DNA of 18,813 bases. Source: WFZT01 sp964398355 (lineage in GTDB: Bacteria; Hydrothermota; Hydrothermia; B15-G9; WFZT01). Made by a program: the position numbers and the translations under genes. The notes under the pieces were generated by a model. That model made no database searches. It was not told the DNA's origin and saw only the letters and a list, made by a program, of their open reading frames with translations. Below are positions 8,437 through 15,462 of this stretch, piece by piece; position 1 is the stretch's first letter; each line of letters opens with the position of its first letter. Location of the stretch: contig CAYNMM010000062.1 of NCBI GenBank assembly GCA_964398355.1, forward strand, positions 1-18,813. Reading direction: 5' to 3'.

Positions 8437-9059
8437 CTTTCTATGCCTATCACGGCTGTAATGGTTTTTTGTGGATATAGAAGATTTTTTTCATTAATCT
8501 TTATACCGATCTCTTTTAGTTTTAATTCATTATAAATTTCTCTCTGAAAATCGAGTGGTAGATCTCCGTAGCCGGGACTGAACCTCATTGTTAGAAAGCT
8601 TCTTGTGTGCCGTGCCTGTGTATCAAGAAAGCTATTTAGAGAATTTGCCACTGCTTCGACGGCTTCTGATCCAATAACGTCGAATATCAAAGCTTTTTCA
8701 ACATTTCCAGCTTCAGTTTCGGCTTTGATCCTTTCATCAATGCCAGGTCCTATTGTTACAGCCATGAAAATCACAGCGTGTGCATCTTTTAACAATTTTC
8801 TCATTGACTCACCTTTCAAGACGATATTAGAGTTTAAGAGTTTTATCAAATTATTCTTTTCTGCGATTTTCCTGATTAGGTATACCCCACGTGGTTTGAT
8901 CAGAGACTCAGCCTCTTTAAAACAATTTTCCACAAGGGATTTTACAGCGGGGGTGATAACAGTCTTTCTAAATCTATATCCCAGAAGGCCCCAAACCGCC
9001 TTTCGATTTATTTCGAAATTTTCAATGCGATCGAGCCTTATGAGCCTGTCATATAGCAT
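8433..9059 (-). CDS. Free-standing MetH reactivation (AdoMet-binding) domain protein
   Basis: The 208-residue product matches the MetH activation domain, which binds AdoMet and remethylates cob(II)alamin when methionine synthase becomes oxidised. The diagnostic stretch is MRFSPGYGDLPL (158-169), carrying the RxxPGY AdoMet motif, followed by the typical C-terminal KTITAVIG. A stand-alone version of this domain next to a shortened MetH is known from Thermotoga maritima (TM0269/TM0268). Here it lies directly before metH with a 4-nt overlap, so the two halves are likely made in coupled amounts. Its start is 7 nt after the PpiD-like stop and lacks a clear Shine-Dalgarno, suggesting reinitiation. 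An electron donor for the reductive step is not visible in the window. Confidence 0.9.
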   Translation of the reverse strand: MLYDRLIRLDRIENFEINRKAVWGLLGYRFRKTVITPAVKSLVENCFKEAESLIKPRGVYLIRKIAEKNNLIKLLNSNIVLKGESMRKLLKDAHAVIFMAVTIGPGIDERIKAETEAGNVEKALIFDVIGSEAVEAVANSLNSFLDTQARHTRSFLTMRFSPGYGDLPLDFQREIYNELKLKEIGIKINEKNLLYPQKTITAVIGIER

Positions 9060-9066
9060 TCCATGA

Positions 9067-10938
9067 TTAGTATAGCAGATAGCTTCTGTAGTCTTTTACA
9101 CCCTTCTCACTTGTCAGTTCATTATTCCAGGTTTGCCATAGTCTATCAATTAATCTATATTTTACTTTTAAGGCAAACTGGTCTTTATCCTTTTCAAATT
9201 CCTGTTTCGTAGGTATCTTTTTGTCGATGAGCTTAATGATAAAAGCGCCATTTTGATACTTGATGGGTGGAGATACCTCTCCAGGTTTCATGTTGTAAAT
9301 AGCTCCGTAAAGGGTGTAATTGATGCCTATTGTTCTTATGGGTTGTCCCCACTTTATTTCACCAGTCTCAACGTACTTGACTCCATAGGGTTTTAGAGAG
9401 TCGGCTACGGCTTTCAAGCTTAATCCTGATTTAATCATGTTTTCTGCACGATCTACCAGTTTGTTAACGACTTCCTGCTTCTTTACCTTCTTGTATTTCA
9501 ATTCAACTTCTTTCTTGGCTTTTTCAAACGGAGGAAGCTGTCTTGGTATCTTTTCTTTAATTTTGAAGACGAGATAATAGTAAGGTTTGTTGAAAACGGG
9601 GGATATTTCCCCTTTCTCATGTTCTTTAACAAATTTCAATATTTCGTTATCTATCCCTATTTTGGGTATAAACCCAAGATTTAGTTTAAATTCCCCGGTT
9701 TCAACAACTTTCAAGCCCATTTCTTTGGCTGCTTTTTCGAATCCCTCCTTTTTTGCCCTGTCGAGGAAGTCACGTAATTTCTGGTTTAAATCAGATTTTG
9801 TCGTCCCACTAACCCTGATGCGTACGAGTATGTAAGCGATTTTCAGACTATCTGCCTGTGTAACCTTCTTGGATTTCTTTCTTCTCCTTCTTTTTGGCTT
9901 TTTAGGAGTATCAAGTAATTTGACAATTACCCACCCATGTGGAGTAAGAGTAGGTTTAGAAAATTCTCCCTTTTTAAGTTTTTTCGCTATTGAATAAAGA
10001 TATCCGTATCTTCTATCTCCAGGTTTTACCCATCCTACTACACCGTTACTGTCCTTTGTTACAGGATCATCGCTATAATACTGGACAATATCCTTGAATT
10101 TTTCTCCACTTTTCAATTCATCATAAGCAGTAAAGATACGATCTTTCGCATCTGCCGAATCTTGAGAGGAAGGAAGTTTCCTCAAAATAATTAGCTCAAG
10201 ATTGGCCTTTTCAGGTTCATAAAATTCTTCCTTGTGTTTCTCATAGTAGTCTTTTAAGTCCTGATCAGTGTATTTTACAAGTGAGTCAGGAATATAATAA
10301 ATGTTAAAATTAAGAATATTGGCCTTAAATCTCATGTTAGTTCTTTTATATTCTTCAAAGAGTTCGGTATTTGACATGGGTAAACTAATGAGAATATCGG
10401 ATTTAACGATATCCTTTGGTACTTCTGTGCGGATTCTTCTCTCGTAGGCTTCAAAATATTGAAGATTACGAGGATTTCTTAATGCCTGAATATACTTCTG
10501 AAAATCGAATTTTCCGTTTGGCTTTCTAAAGGCTGTATCCCTTAGTATTTCAGGTGGAGGAGATGTCTCAATTATTTTCAACACGGTTGGATCTGTGAGG
10601 TTAAGATGTCTTTCCTCAATGATCTTTTGCCATCTAACATTTTCAAGGATTTTTCTCCATGCTTCTTCCTGTATTTTTGCCTCTTCCTCTTCAGTTGGAT
10701 TGACACCATTATTTGCTCTGACACTATCATTGTAAATTTGTTGAAAAACTTGATTGTAGTATCTAAGGGGTATCTTATGCTGGTCGACTTCTGCAACGAT
10801 TCCTCTCTGCCAGGGCTTTGCATTTCTTTTACCAACGATATTTGCGCCAAGATCAAAGATAATCCAACCAATGAAAGCAGCCACAATGAGCCATAAATAG
10901 AATTTGGTTGTCTTCCTCAACTTTCTCATTAACATCAT
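9067..10938 (-). CDS. PpiD/SurA-like membrane-anchored peptidyl-prolyl isomerase
   Basis: This is a probable periplasmic folding chaperone of 623 residues. A basic N-terminus and one membrane helix (about 11-30) anchor it, and a SurA-type helical region (about 45-240) follows. The clearest parvulin domain is at about 243-345 (LELIILRK, YSDDPVTK, GGY-like GVVGWVKPG, PHGWVIVKLLD). A second, weaker rotamase-like region lies at about 365-465 (EKGEISPVFNKPYYYLVFKI) and a third fragment at about 515-575 (KPGEVSPPIKYQNGAFIIKL). A very basic linker (PKKPKRRRRKKSKK, 345-358) separates the first two. Length and anchor resemble E. coli PpiD. GGAGG lies 11 nt before the ATG at 10938, with further in-frame ATGs at 10935 and 10929. 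It is promoter-proximal in the met operon, although no functional link is obvious. Confidence 0.85.
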   Translation of the reverse strand: MMLMRKLRKTTKFYLWLIVAAFIGWIIFDLGANIVGKRNAKPWQRGIVAEVDQHKIPLRYYNQVFQQIYNDSVRANNGVNPTEEEEAKIQEEAWRKILENVRWQKIIEERHLNLTDPTVLKIIETSPPPEILRDTAFRKPNGKFDFQKYIQALRNPRNLQYFEAYERRIRTEVPKDIVKSDILISLPMSNTELFEEYKRTNMRFKANILNFNIYYIPDSLVKYTDQDLKDYYEKHKEEFYEPEKANLELIILRKLPSSQDSADAKDRIFTAYDELKSGEKFKDIVQYYSDDPVTKDSNGVVGWVKPGDRRYGYLYSIAKKLKKGEFSKPTLTPHGWVIVKLLDTPKKPKRRRRKKSKKVTQADSLKIAYILVRIRVSGTTKSDLNQKLRDFLDRAKKEGFEKAAKEMGLKVVETGEFKLNLGFIPKIGIDNEILKFVKEHEKGEISPVFNKPYYYLVFKIKEKIPRQLPPFEKAKKEVELKYKKVKKQEVVNKLVDRAENMIKSGLSLKAVADSLKPYGVKYVETGEIKWGQPIRTIGINYTLYGAIYNMKPGEVSPPIKYQNGAFIIKLIDKKIPTKQEFEKDKDQFALKVKYRLIDRLWQTWNNELTSEKGVKDYRSYLLY

Positions 10939-10976
10939 GGCAAAATCATCCTCCGTCCAATGAAAATTTGGGGGTT

Positions 10977-11006
10977 AGTATATTACAAGACCGAAAACTC
11001 TGTCAA
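10977..11006 (-). promoter_or_regulatory. Promoter of the ppiD-met operon
   Basis: On the minus strand, perfect -35 TTGACA (11006-11001), 18-nt spacer, then TATACT (10982-10977), one base from the -10 consensus. It lies between tRNA-Ala (3' end 11020) and the PpiD-like start at 10938, giving a leader of roughly 30 nt with a GGAGG site. Confidence 0.75.
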
Positions 11007-11019
11007 GGTAAGGGGGAAG

Positions 11020-11091
11020 TGGACCCGGTGGGACTTGAACCCACGACCTGGTGACTGCCAGTCACCCGCGCTCCCACTGCGCCACGGGCCC
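11020..11091 (-). tRNA. tRNA-Ala (anticodon GGC)
   Basis: A full cloverleaf folds on the minus strand: acceptor GGGCCCG/CGGGTCC with the G3-U70 wobble that identifies alanine tRNAs, D stem GCGC/GCGC, anticodon stem GGTGA/TCACC around loop CTGGCAG (anticodon GGC, plus-strand positions 11057-11059), a 5-nt variable loop, and T stem GTGGG/CCCAC with TTCAAGT loop. 72 nt to the discriminator A. The 3' CCA is not encoded. Confidence 0.95.
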
Positions 11092-11098
11092 ACAAATA

Positions 11099-11171
11099 TG
11101 GGCCGTGCAGGATTCGAACCTGCGACCCCCTGATTAAAAATCAGGTGCTCTGCCACCTGAGCTAACGGCCC
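11099..11171 (-). tRNA. tRNA-Lys (anticodon UUU)
   Basis: Minus-strand cloverleaf: acceptor GGGCCGT/ACGGCCC, D stem GCTC/GAGC, anticodon stem CCTGA/TCAGG with loop TTTTTAA (anticodon UUU, plus-strand 11136-11138), T stem GCAGG/CCTGC with TTCGAAT loop. 73 nt to discriminator A, no encoded CCA. Seven nt separate it from tRNA-Ala, so the two are probably one transcript. Confidence 0.95.
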
Positions 11172-11183
11172 TGACAGATGCAT

Positions 11184-11212
11184 ATTCTAATGTGTTCACC
11201 TCCGCTTTTCAA
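11184..11212 (-). promoter_or_regulatory. Promoter of the tRNA-Lys/tRNA-Ala pair
   Basis: Minus strand: TTGAAA (11212-11207), exactly 17 nt, TAGAAT (11189-11184), 12 nt before the first base of tRNA-Lys. Confidence 0.65.
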
Positions 11213-11690
11213 TATTATGAAATCAATTCGCAGATGTGAATCCGTTGTAGTTCTCTCAAAAACAACATCTCTTTAAATTGAGAGACAAAAGAGATTTTAA
11301 AAACATTTCCAGATGTCCATGATACTCTGTCGAAAATGATGTTGATTTCTCAATTCATGGCTTCCCCTGATCCCTGTTGTAGAAATAAATCAATTTTTAT
11401 TAAAATAAACACGAGATGTTTGAAATGTAATTGATAAATGGAGGATAAACGTTGGGTTCAATTTTATGAGTCCCGGATTTAGTCCAGGATTGAGACCAGA
11501 ATTTTCCAATGAATACACATAATTCATGGAATACTTTCCTGAGGGAGAAAGTTATAATCGAGAAGAGGATTAATCTGAATAAATTTTCATTTCATGATAT
11601 TAAGTGAAGTTGATGAAAAATCTTTTAAATATTACCAGAATACTTTAATTTGTCGTTATGAAGCGGGTTTTTCCTTCGACCACAAAGGAT
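11213..11690. other. Intergenic region without a recognisable gene
   Basis: Almost 500 AT-rich bases lie between the tRNA promoter (minus) and the propeller-gene promoter (plus). I find no convincing reading frame, RNA fold or terminator. The only ordered structure is three adjoining 12-mers at 11469-11504. Confidence 0.5.
11469..11504. repeat. Three tandem copies of a degenerate 12-mer
   Basis: AGTCCCGGATTT, AGTCCAGGATTG and AGACCAGAATTT follow one another without gaps. Adjacent copies differ at 2-3 positions. Possible protein-binding repeats or a short slippage product. Confidence 0.5.
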
Positions 11691-11720
11691 TATAATCTCA
11701 CAGTGAGAGCAAAAAGGAGG
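11691..11720 (+). promoter_or_regulatory. -10 box, start-site palindrome and ribosome site of the propeller gene
   Basis: A consensus TATAAT (11691-11696) has no good -35 (TTTTTC at 17 nt spacing). It overlaps by one base a perfect palindrome TCTCAC-A-GTGAGA (11696-11708) that covers the predicted start site. AAGGAGG (11714-11720) lies 7 nt before the ATG at 11728. Confidence 0.6.
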
Positions 11721-11727
11721 TATATAT

Positions 11728-13818
11728 ATGAAAAAGTTGGTTGTAGTAACAATGTTGCTAACGTTGGGAGTGGTAGGTGCCCAAAATCTCAACCTTGTTG
11801 CGAGGGCTTTATGGGGTCCGTCAGAGGCTGTTGCGAAAAGTGGAGATACGCTCTACATTGGTGGAGGTGCAGCAGTTCTTATTGTTAATGTCTCAGACCC
11901 TACTAATCCCCAATTGATAAACTGGTTTTATACACCTGATATAGTACGAGCACTCAAATATAGGGACGGATATTTATACATCGGTAACTCCTACTATGGT
12001 TTCTCTATTGCTGACGTTCATGACGCACAGAATCCTGTAATTGTATCTACCGTCACAAGTGACCAGGATTGGCGTGTTCTCGGCCTTTGGTTACAGGATA
12101 CACTTCTCTATGTGGCAGCAAGAGAATACGGACTTGCCATTTATAATGTCAGTGACCCTTCTGCTCCTGTCGAAATAGGCAGGTTCAATTCCGGTATTTC
12201 TGCTGTGGTCTCAGTGTTTGTCTCTGATACTCTTGCATATATTTCTGATTATGATAATGGTATAAAAATTCTCAATGTCTCGGATCCAACTAATCCAACG
12301 TTGATTTCATCATGGTCACTTAATTCTTCCTACGCTTTCTCTGTCTGGGTTAGAGATACTCTCGCCTATGTGGCTTACGGTGGTAACGGTCTCGTGATTG
12401 TCAATATCGCAAATCCTTCATCACCAATCTTTGTTTCAAGTTATGATCCGGGAAGCTATGCCTGGGATGTCAAACTGTATGGTAATTATTGTATAGTTTC
12501 TCACTGGTCTCGTGGTATTTATGTTTATGATGTATCAACTCCAACATCAATAAATCCTGTTGGTTTTTACGATACTGATGGAACCGCCAGTAAGTTTGAG
12601 GTGGATTCAAATTACATTTATGTCGCCGATAGAGTGAGAGGGTTTAAGATCCTTGACTGGTCCAATCCATCAATGATCGCACTTTCCAGTGTGATTCAGA
12701 CAGGTAATTGGATATGGGGAATTGGCATATACGGAAATTATCTTTATGCGGTGGGTGCCTGGAATCCGCTTTTTGTACTCGATATAAGCGATGTCAGCAA
12801 TCCACAGTATATTGGAGCAGTTACAACTGTGCCGCAATTTGCCTGGAGTGCATATCCTGACAATGGAAAGCTTTATGTTGCTGCTGCTTCGTCAGGGATA
12901 TGGGTTTATGACCTTTCGGATCCGGAGAATCCGGTTCTTGAAGGCTCGAGTTCTCTTGGAATTAATGTGTACGATGTACTCGTGGAAGATACAGTTGGAT
13001 ATGTAGCCGGTGGTTCAGACGGTTTTTATATAGTGAATGTCACTAATCCATCTTCTATGTCTGTTATTTCCAATATTCCCACGTCAAATGTGGCATTTAA
13101 GTTGTTTAAGAAAGATACCCTTGTTTTTGTGGCGGATCGATCTGGTGGTGTGAGAATTATTAATGTGGCAGATATCACAAATCCTACAGAAATTGGTTCA
13201 ATGCCGGCAGGTAGTGGTAAAGCTTATGGAATCTGTGTACAGGATACGATAGCCTATGTCGGTGCCTGGAATGATGGAATCTACATTTACAATGTGGCTG
13301 ATCCAGCGAATCCCGTCCAGTTATCCCATATTACGACCCCTGGCAATGTAAGAGATGTTGCAGCTTATGGACATTATTTGTTCGCCGGAGAAGAATCTGC
13401 AGGTCTCGCAGTTTTCAATGTCTCAGATCCTTCCCAACCCTCTCTTGTCGATTCCTTCAATACATCTGACTGGGTCTGGAGAGTTGCAGTATTACCGGAT
13501 TATGTAATAGCTGATGATAGAGGGGATGGATTGTATTTCTTTAATTTCCCGATGACTGGTGTAGCTGAAGGTATAGAACAACATGAAATTTCTGTGAGAG
13601 CAGCTTTGAACAAGCTTACACTATCCGTGAGAAAGACAGGTATGGTTACGATTGATATCTATAGTGTGGATGGCAGAAGAGTCAAAACATATAATTTGAC
13701 AGTCCCAGGTGGTATGGAAAGGACGATTTTTCTTGAAGGTTTATCCTCCGGTGTTTATTACTACAGAGTAAAGGGATCAGGCGAGAGTGTTGGTGGGAGA
13801 ATAATTATAGTGAAATGA
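11728..13818 (+). CDS. Secreted LVIVD-repeat beta-propeller protein with type IX sorting tail
   Basis: The 696-residue product opens with a Sec signal peptide (MKKLVVVTMLLTLGVVGA, cleavage near 18). Residues about 25-610 form repeats of 40-50 residues, each with a pattern like DTLxYVAxxxxGLxIxNVSDPxxPxxI. I count 13 DPxxP-type turns (for example at 57-61, 143-147, 187-190, 229-233, 398-402, 525-529, 568-571) plus a closing strand at 600-607, which would fit 14 blades or two seven-bladed propellers. Residues about 620-696 (VTIDIYSVDGRRV, LSSGVYYYRV, ending GGRIIIVK) are a classic type A C-terminal sorting domain of the type IX secretion system, so the protein is likely secreted or anchored at the cell surface. 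The gene is monocistronic with a strong AAGGAGG site. The ligand or partner is unknown; no catalytic motif is visible. Confidence 0.88.
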   Translation: MKKLVVVTMLLTLGVVGAQNLNLVARALWGPSEAVAKSGDTLYIGGGAAVLIVNVSDPTNPQLINWFYTPDIVRALKYRDGYLYIGNSYYGFSIADVHDAQNPVIVSTVTSDQDWRVLGLWLQDTLLYVAAREYGLAIYNVSDPSAPVEIGRFNSGISAVVSVFVSDTLAYISDYDNGIKILNVSDPTNPTLISSWSLNSSYAFSVWVRDTLAYVAYGGNGLVIVNIANPSSPIFVSSYDPGSYAWDVKLYGNYCIVSHWSRGIYVYDVSTPTSINPVGFYDTDGTASKFEVDSNYIYVADRVRGFKILDWSNPSMIALSSVIQTGNWIWGIGIYGNYLYAVGAWNPLFVLDISDVSNPQYIGAVTTVPQFAWSAYPDNGKLYVAAASSGIWVYDLSDPENPVLEGSSSLGINVYDVLVEDTVGYVAGGSDGFYIVNVTNPSSMSVISNIPTSNVAFKLFKKDTLVFVADRSGGVRIINVADITNPTEIGSMPAGSGKAYGICVQDTIAYVGAWNDGIYIYNVADPANPVQLSHITTPGNVRDVAAYGHYLFAGEESAGLAVFNVSDPSQPSLVDSFNTSDWVWRVAVLPDYVIADDRGDGLYFFNFPMTGVAEGIEQHEISVRAALNKLTLSVRKTGMVTIDIYSVDGRRVKTYNLTVPGGMERTIFLEGLSSGVYYYRVKGSGESVGGRIIIVK

Positions 13819-13826
13819 TGGGTATT

Positions 13827-13867
13827 GGATGTTTTGCGGCGGGCCGAAGGCCCGCCGCAAAACATCC
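13827..13867. repeat. Perfect 19-bp-arm GC-rich palindrome
   Basis: The arms 13827-13845 and 13849-13867 are exact reverse complements around a 3-nt GAA loop, with a core of GCGGCGGGCC. It starts 8 nt after the propeller-gene stop and ends 1 nt before the tRNA-Arg -35 box. It would fold into a very stable RNA hairpin and may end transcription, but neither strand has a T-run after it, so it is not a textbook intrinsic terminator. It is far richer in GC than its surroundings and could be a REP-like dispersed element. Confidence 0.85.
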
Positions 13868-13868
13868 C

Positions 13869-13897
13869 TTGACACTCACTTTCCTTGATGTTAATAT
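13869..13897 (+). promoter_or_regulatory. Promoter of tRNA-Arg
   Basis: TTGACA (13869-13874), exactly 17 nt, TAATAT (13892-13897), 14 nt before the tRNA. The -35 nearly touches the palindrome. Confidence 0.75.
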
Positions 13898-13911
13898 CAA
13901 GATCGGTCGGT

Positions 13912-13988
13912 GCGCCCGTAGCTCAATTGGATAGAGCGACGGACTACGAATCCGTAGGCTGGGGGTTCGACTCCCTCCGGGCGCGCCA
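13912..13988 (+). tRNA. tRNA-Arg (anticodon ACG), CCA encoded
   Basis: Plus-strand cloverleaf: acceptor GCGCCCG/CGGGCGC, D stem GCTC/GAGC, anticodon stem ACGGA/TCCGT with loop CTACGAA (ACG at 13946-13948, expected to be edited to ICG by TadA), T stem GGGGG/CCCTC with one G-U pair, TTCGACT loop, discriminator G and a genomic CCA (13986-13988). Confidence 0.95.
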
Positions 13989-13997
13989 TTAATTGTT

Positions 13998-14408
13998 ATG
14001 TATTTCCTTATCTTTGTCTTATTATTCCCGTCATTTAAATTCCCGATCCAAAAAACTAATAATCCAGAGCCCAAAAAAGCGGCTCTTTATTCCTTTGTAT
14101 ATCCTGGCCTCGGTGAATATTACACAGGAAACACAAAAAAGGCAGTAGTGATCTCCTCTGTCGCAACCTTTTTTGTCGGAAAAGCTTTATACCATTACTA
14201 TCAATATAAAACGTACCATGATGAATATTTAAAAAGCGGAGTGTACTCTTATAAGCTGGAGTATGAAAACCAATTTAGTTCCTTCATGAGCGCCCTTTTC
14301 TACTACATTGGAATATGGGGATTTTCAATGGTAGATTCTTATATTTCAGCCCACCTTTCAAAATTTTACAAAGTGGATAATAAAATAGATATGGAATTTA
14401 ATCGTTAA
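13998..14408 (+). CDS. Small membrane protein, DUF5683-like
   Basis: The 136-residue product starts with a hydrophobic leader (MYFLIFVLLFPSF), then KKAALYSFVYPGLGEYYTGN (26-45), the PGxGxxYxG signature seen in DUF5683-type and related small membrane proteins. Two further hydrophobic stretches (about 48-63 and 97-112) are probably membrane segments. The function is unknown. The ATG lies 9 nt after the CCA of tRNA-Arg with no Shine-Dalgarno and no separate promoter, so it seems to share the tRNA transcript, and processing of the tRNA would leave an almost leaderless mRNA. Start choice is therefore uncertain. Positions 14409-14547, between this gene and convergent trmB, hold no gene with a start codon and no clear terminator. 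Confidence 0.7.
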   Translation: MYFLIFVLLFPSFKFPIQKTNNPEPKKAALYSFVYPGLGEYYTGNTKKAVVISSVATFFVGKALYHYYQYKTYHDEYLKSGVYSYKLEYENQFSSFMSALFYYIGIWGFSMVDSYISAHLSKFYKVDNKIDMEFNR

Positions 14409-14547
14409 AATCACTGTAGTACAAAGTCCACCTGATCGAGAGCTTGCAGAAAATCTCAATTTAACAAGTGAAGTTAATGGAAGCTCTCCACATGGTTGGC
14501 TAATATTGAAAAATCTTACCCTTCGTGGTGACTGAGTGGATAGTTAT

Positions 14548-15396
14548 TTAAGAAAAAATCAGTTTGATGATTTCAACAAGTGGTTCAGGGTAAATCTCAG
14601 ACTGTACTGGAAGAATATCAATCCAGTTATTCTTTACGATAAATAGTTGCTTTTGCCCTGTGCTTTTGAATCTGAAAATTGTTTTATAGAGAATATCAGA
14701 TTGTTTTCTGAAAGTTTTTATAATCTTAAAAAAAGTATCTTCTGTTTTCAACTCCAGACCACTCAGACTATAGAGGGTATCCTTTGAGATATTAATTTTT
14801 TGGGGAAAATTGAGAAAGGTTTTGAGATTGAGATTACGGGGGTGGTTCCCCGATTTTATCGCCGAGAGGGTGTATGTTTTTCGACCAGCCGCTTTCCATT
14901 TTCTTTCGTATTTAGTGTAAAAACTTCTGATGCCATCACCAATTTCGAAAGTTTCTGACTTTATGAAGAGGGTCTTTACCTGTTCAAAGTAATCTTCGGA
15001 GTCAGTCGAGAAGAAGAACTTCCCGTGGGGTTTTAATCTGGAGCCGAGGAGGTTAAGAAAATATTTATCTACAATTCTTCTTTTTTCTCTTCCCGGCCAG
15101 GGATCTGGGAAAAGCAGGTAAATCTCTTTTATTGAATTTTCTGGGACTATCCACTGTAGGAACCATTTGCCCTCGGATTTCACGAGCAGGATATTGGGAA
15201 TATTCTTTGTCCTTGATAGGGCCTTTTTTAATGCAAAGTTTGAGATGTCGAGACCCCAGATGATATGATTTTCCCTTGCTTCGTGCAGATGAAGCAAAAA
15301 CTCCCCATTGCCACAACCAATCTCGAGAACATGGTTTTCATTATCCTCGAAAATTTTTTGTTTAATTGTATCTCTCGGGGTGATAACTGTAGCCAT
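14548..15396 (-). CDS. trmB: tRNA (guanine-N7-)-methyltransferase TrmB with C-terminal extension
   Basis: TrmB makes m7G46 in the tRNA variable loop using AdoMet. The 282-residue protein shows the AdoMet motif VLEIGCGNGEFL (23-34), acidic GLDIS (48-52), the family hallmark LLFPDPWPGREKRR (94-107) and the catalytic TKYE (161-164). The methyltransferase core ends near 180; about 95 more residues follow with no motif I recognise. Similar tails occur in TrmB of hyperthermophiles such as Aquifex, so this may aid heat stability or tRNA binding. No Shine-Dalgarno precedes the ATG and a promoter lies just upstream, suggesting a nearly leaderless mRNA. Divergent from plsY, convergent with the DUF5683-like gene. 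Confidence 0.94.
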   Translation of the reverse strand: MATVITPRDTIKQKIFEDNENHVLEIGCGNGEFLLHLHEARENHIIWGLDISNFALKKALSRTKNIPNILLVKSEGKWFLQWIVPENSIKEIYLLFPDPWPGREKRRIVDKYFLNLLGSRLKPHGKFFFSTDSEDYFEQVKTLFIKSETFEIGDGIRSFYTKYERKWKAAGRKTYTLSAIKSGNHPRNLNLKTFLNFPQKINISKDTLYSLSGLELKTEDTFFKIIKTFRKQSDILYKTIFRFKSTGQKQLFIVKNNWIDILPVQSEIYPEPLVEIIKLIFS

Positions 15397-15405
15397 GAGG
15401 CATAA

Positions 15406-15434
15406 ATTTAATACATTCTGATTTGTAAAATCAA
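15406..15434 (-). promoter_or_regulatory. Promoter of trmB
   Basis: Minus strand: TTGATT (15434-15429), exactly 17 nt, TTAAAT (15411-15406), only 9 nt before the ATG at 15396. Its -35 directly abuts the plsY -35. Confidence 0.5.
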
Positions 15435-15451
15435 GGTTATTTTGATATAAT
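15423..15451 (+). promoter_or_regulatory. Promoter of plsY
   Basis: TTGTAA (15423-15428), exactly 17 nt, consensus TATAAT (15446-15451). The ATG at 15463 follows after 11 nt, leaving a leader of about 4-5 nt and no room for a Shine-Dalgarno. Confidence 0.65.
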
Positions 15452-15462
15452 TCAGAATAATC

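Noticed and set aside
10983..11183. Minus-strand frame of 66 codons upstream of the PpiD-like gene
   Set aside because: It reads straight through tRNA-Lys and tRNA-Ala and the operon promoter.
11276..11355. 8-bp inverted repeat AATTGAGA/TCTCAATT
   Set aside because: Arms are short and 64 bp apart in AT-rich sequence, which is likely by chance.
14403..14534. Short plus-strand frame between the DUF5683-like gene and trmB that reads as fairly protein-like sequence (KITVVQSPPDRELAENL)
   Set aside because: It has no usable start codon in frame after the preceding stop, is under 50 codons and resembles nothing I recognise; a gene remnant cannot be excluded.
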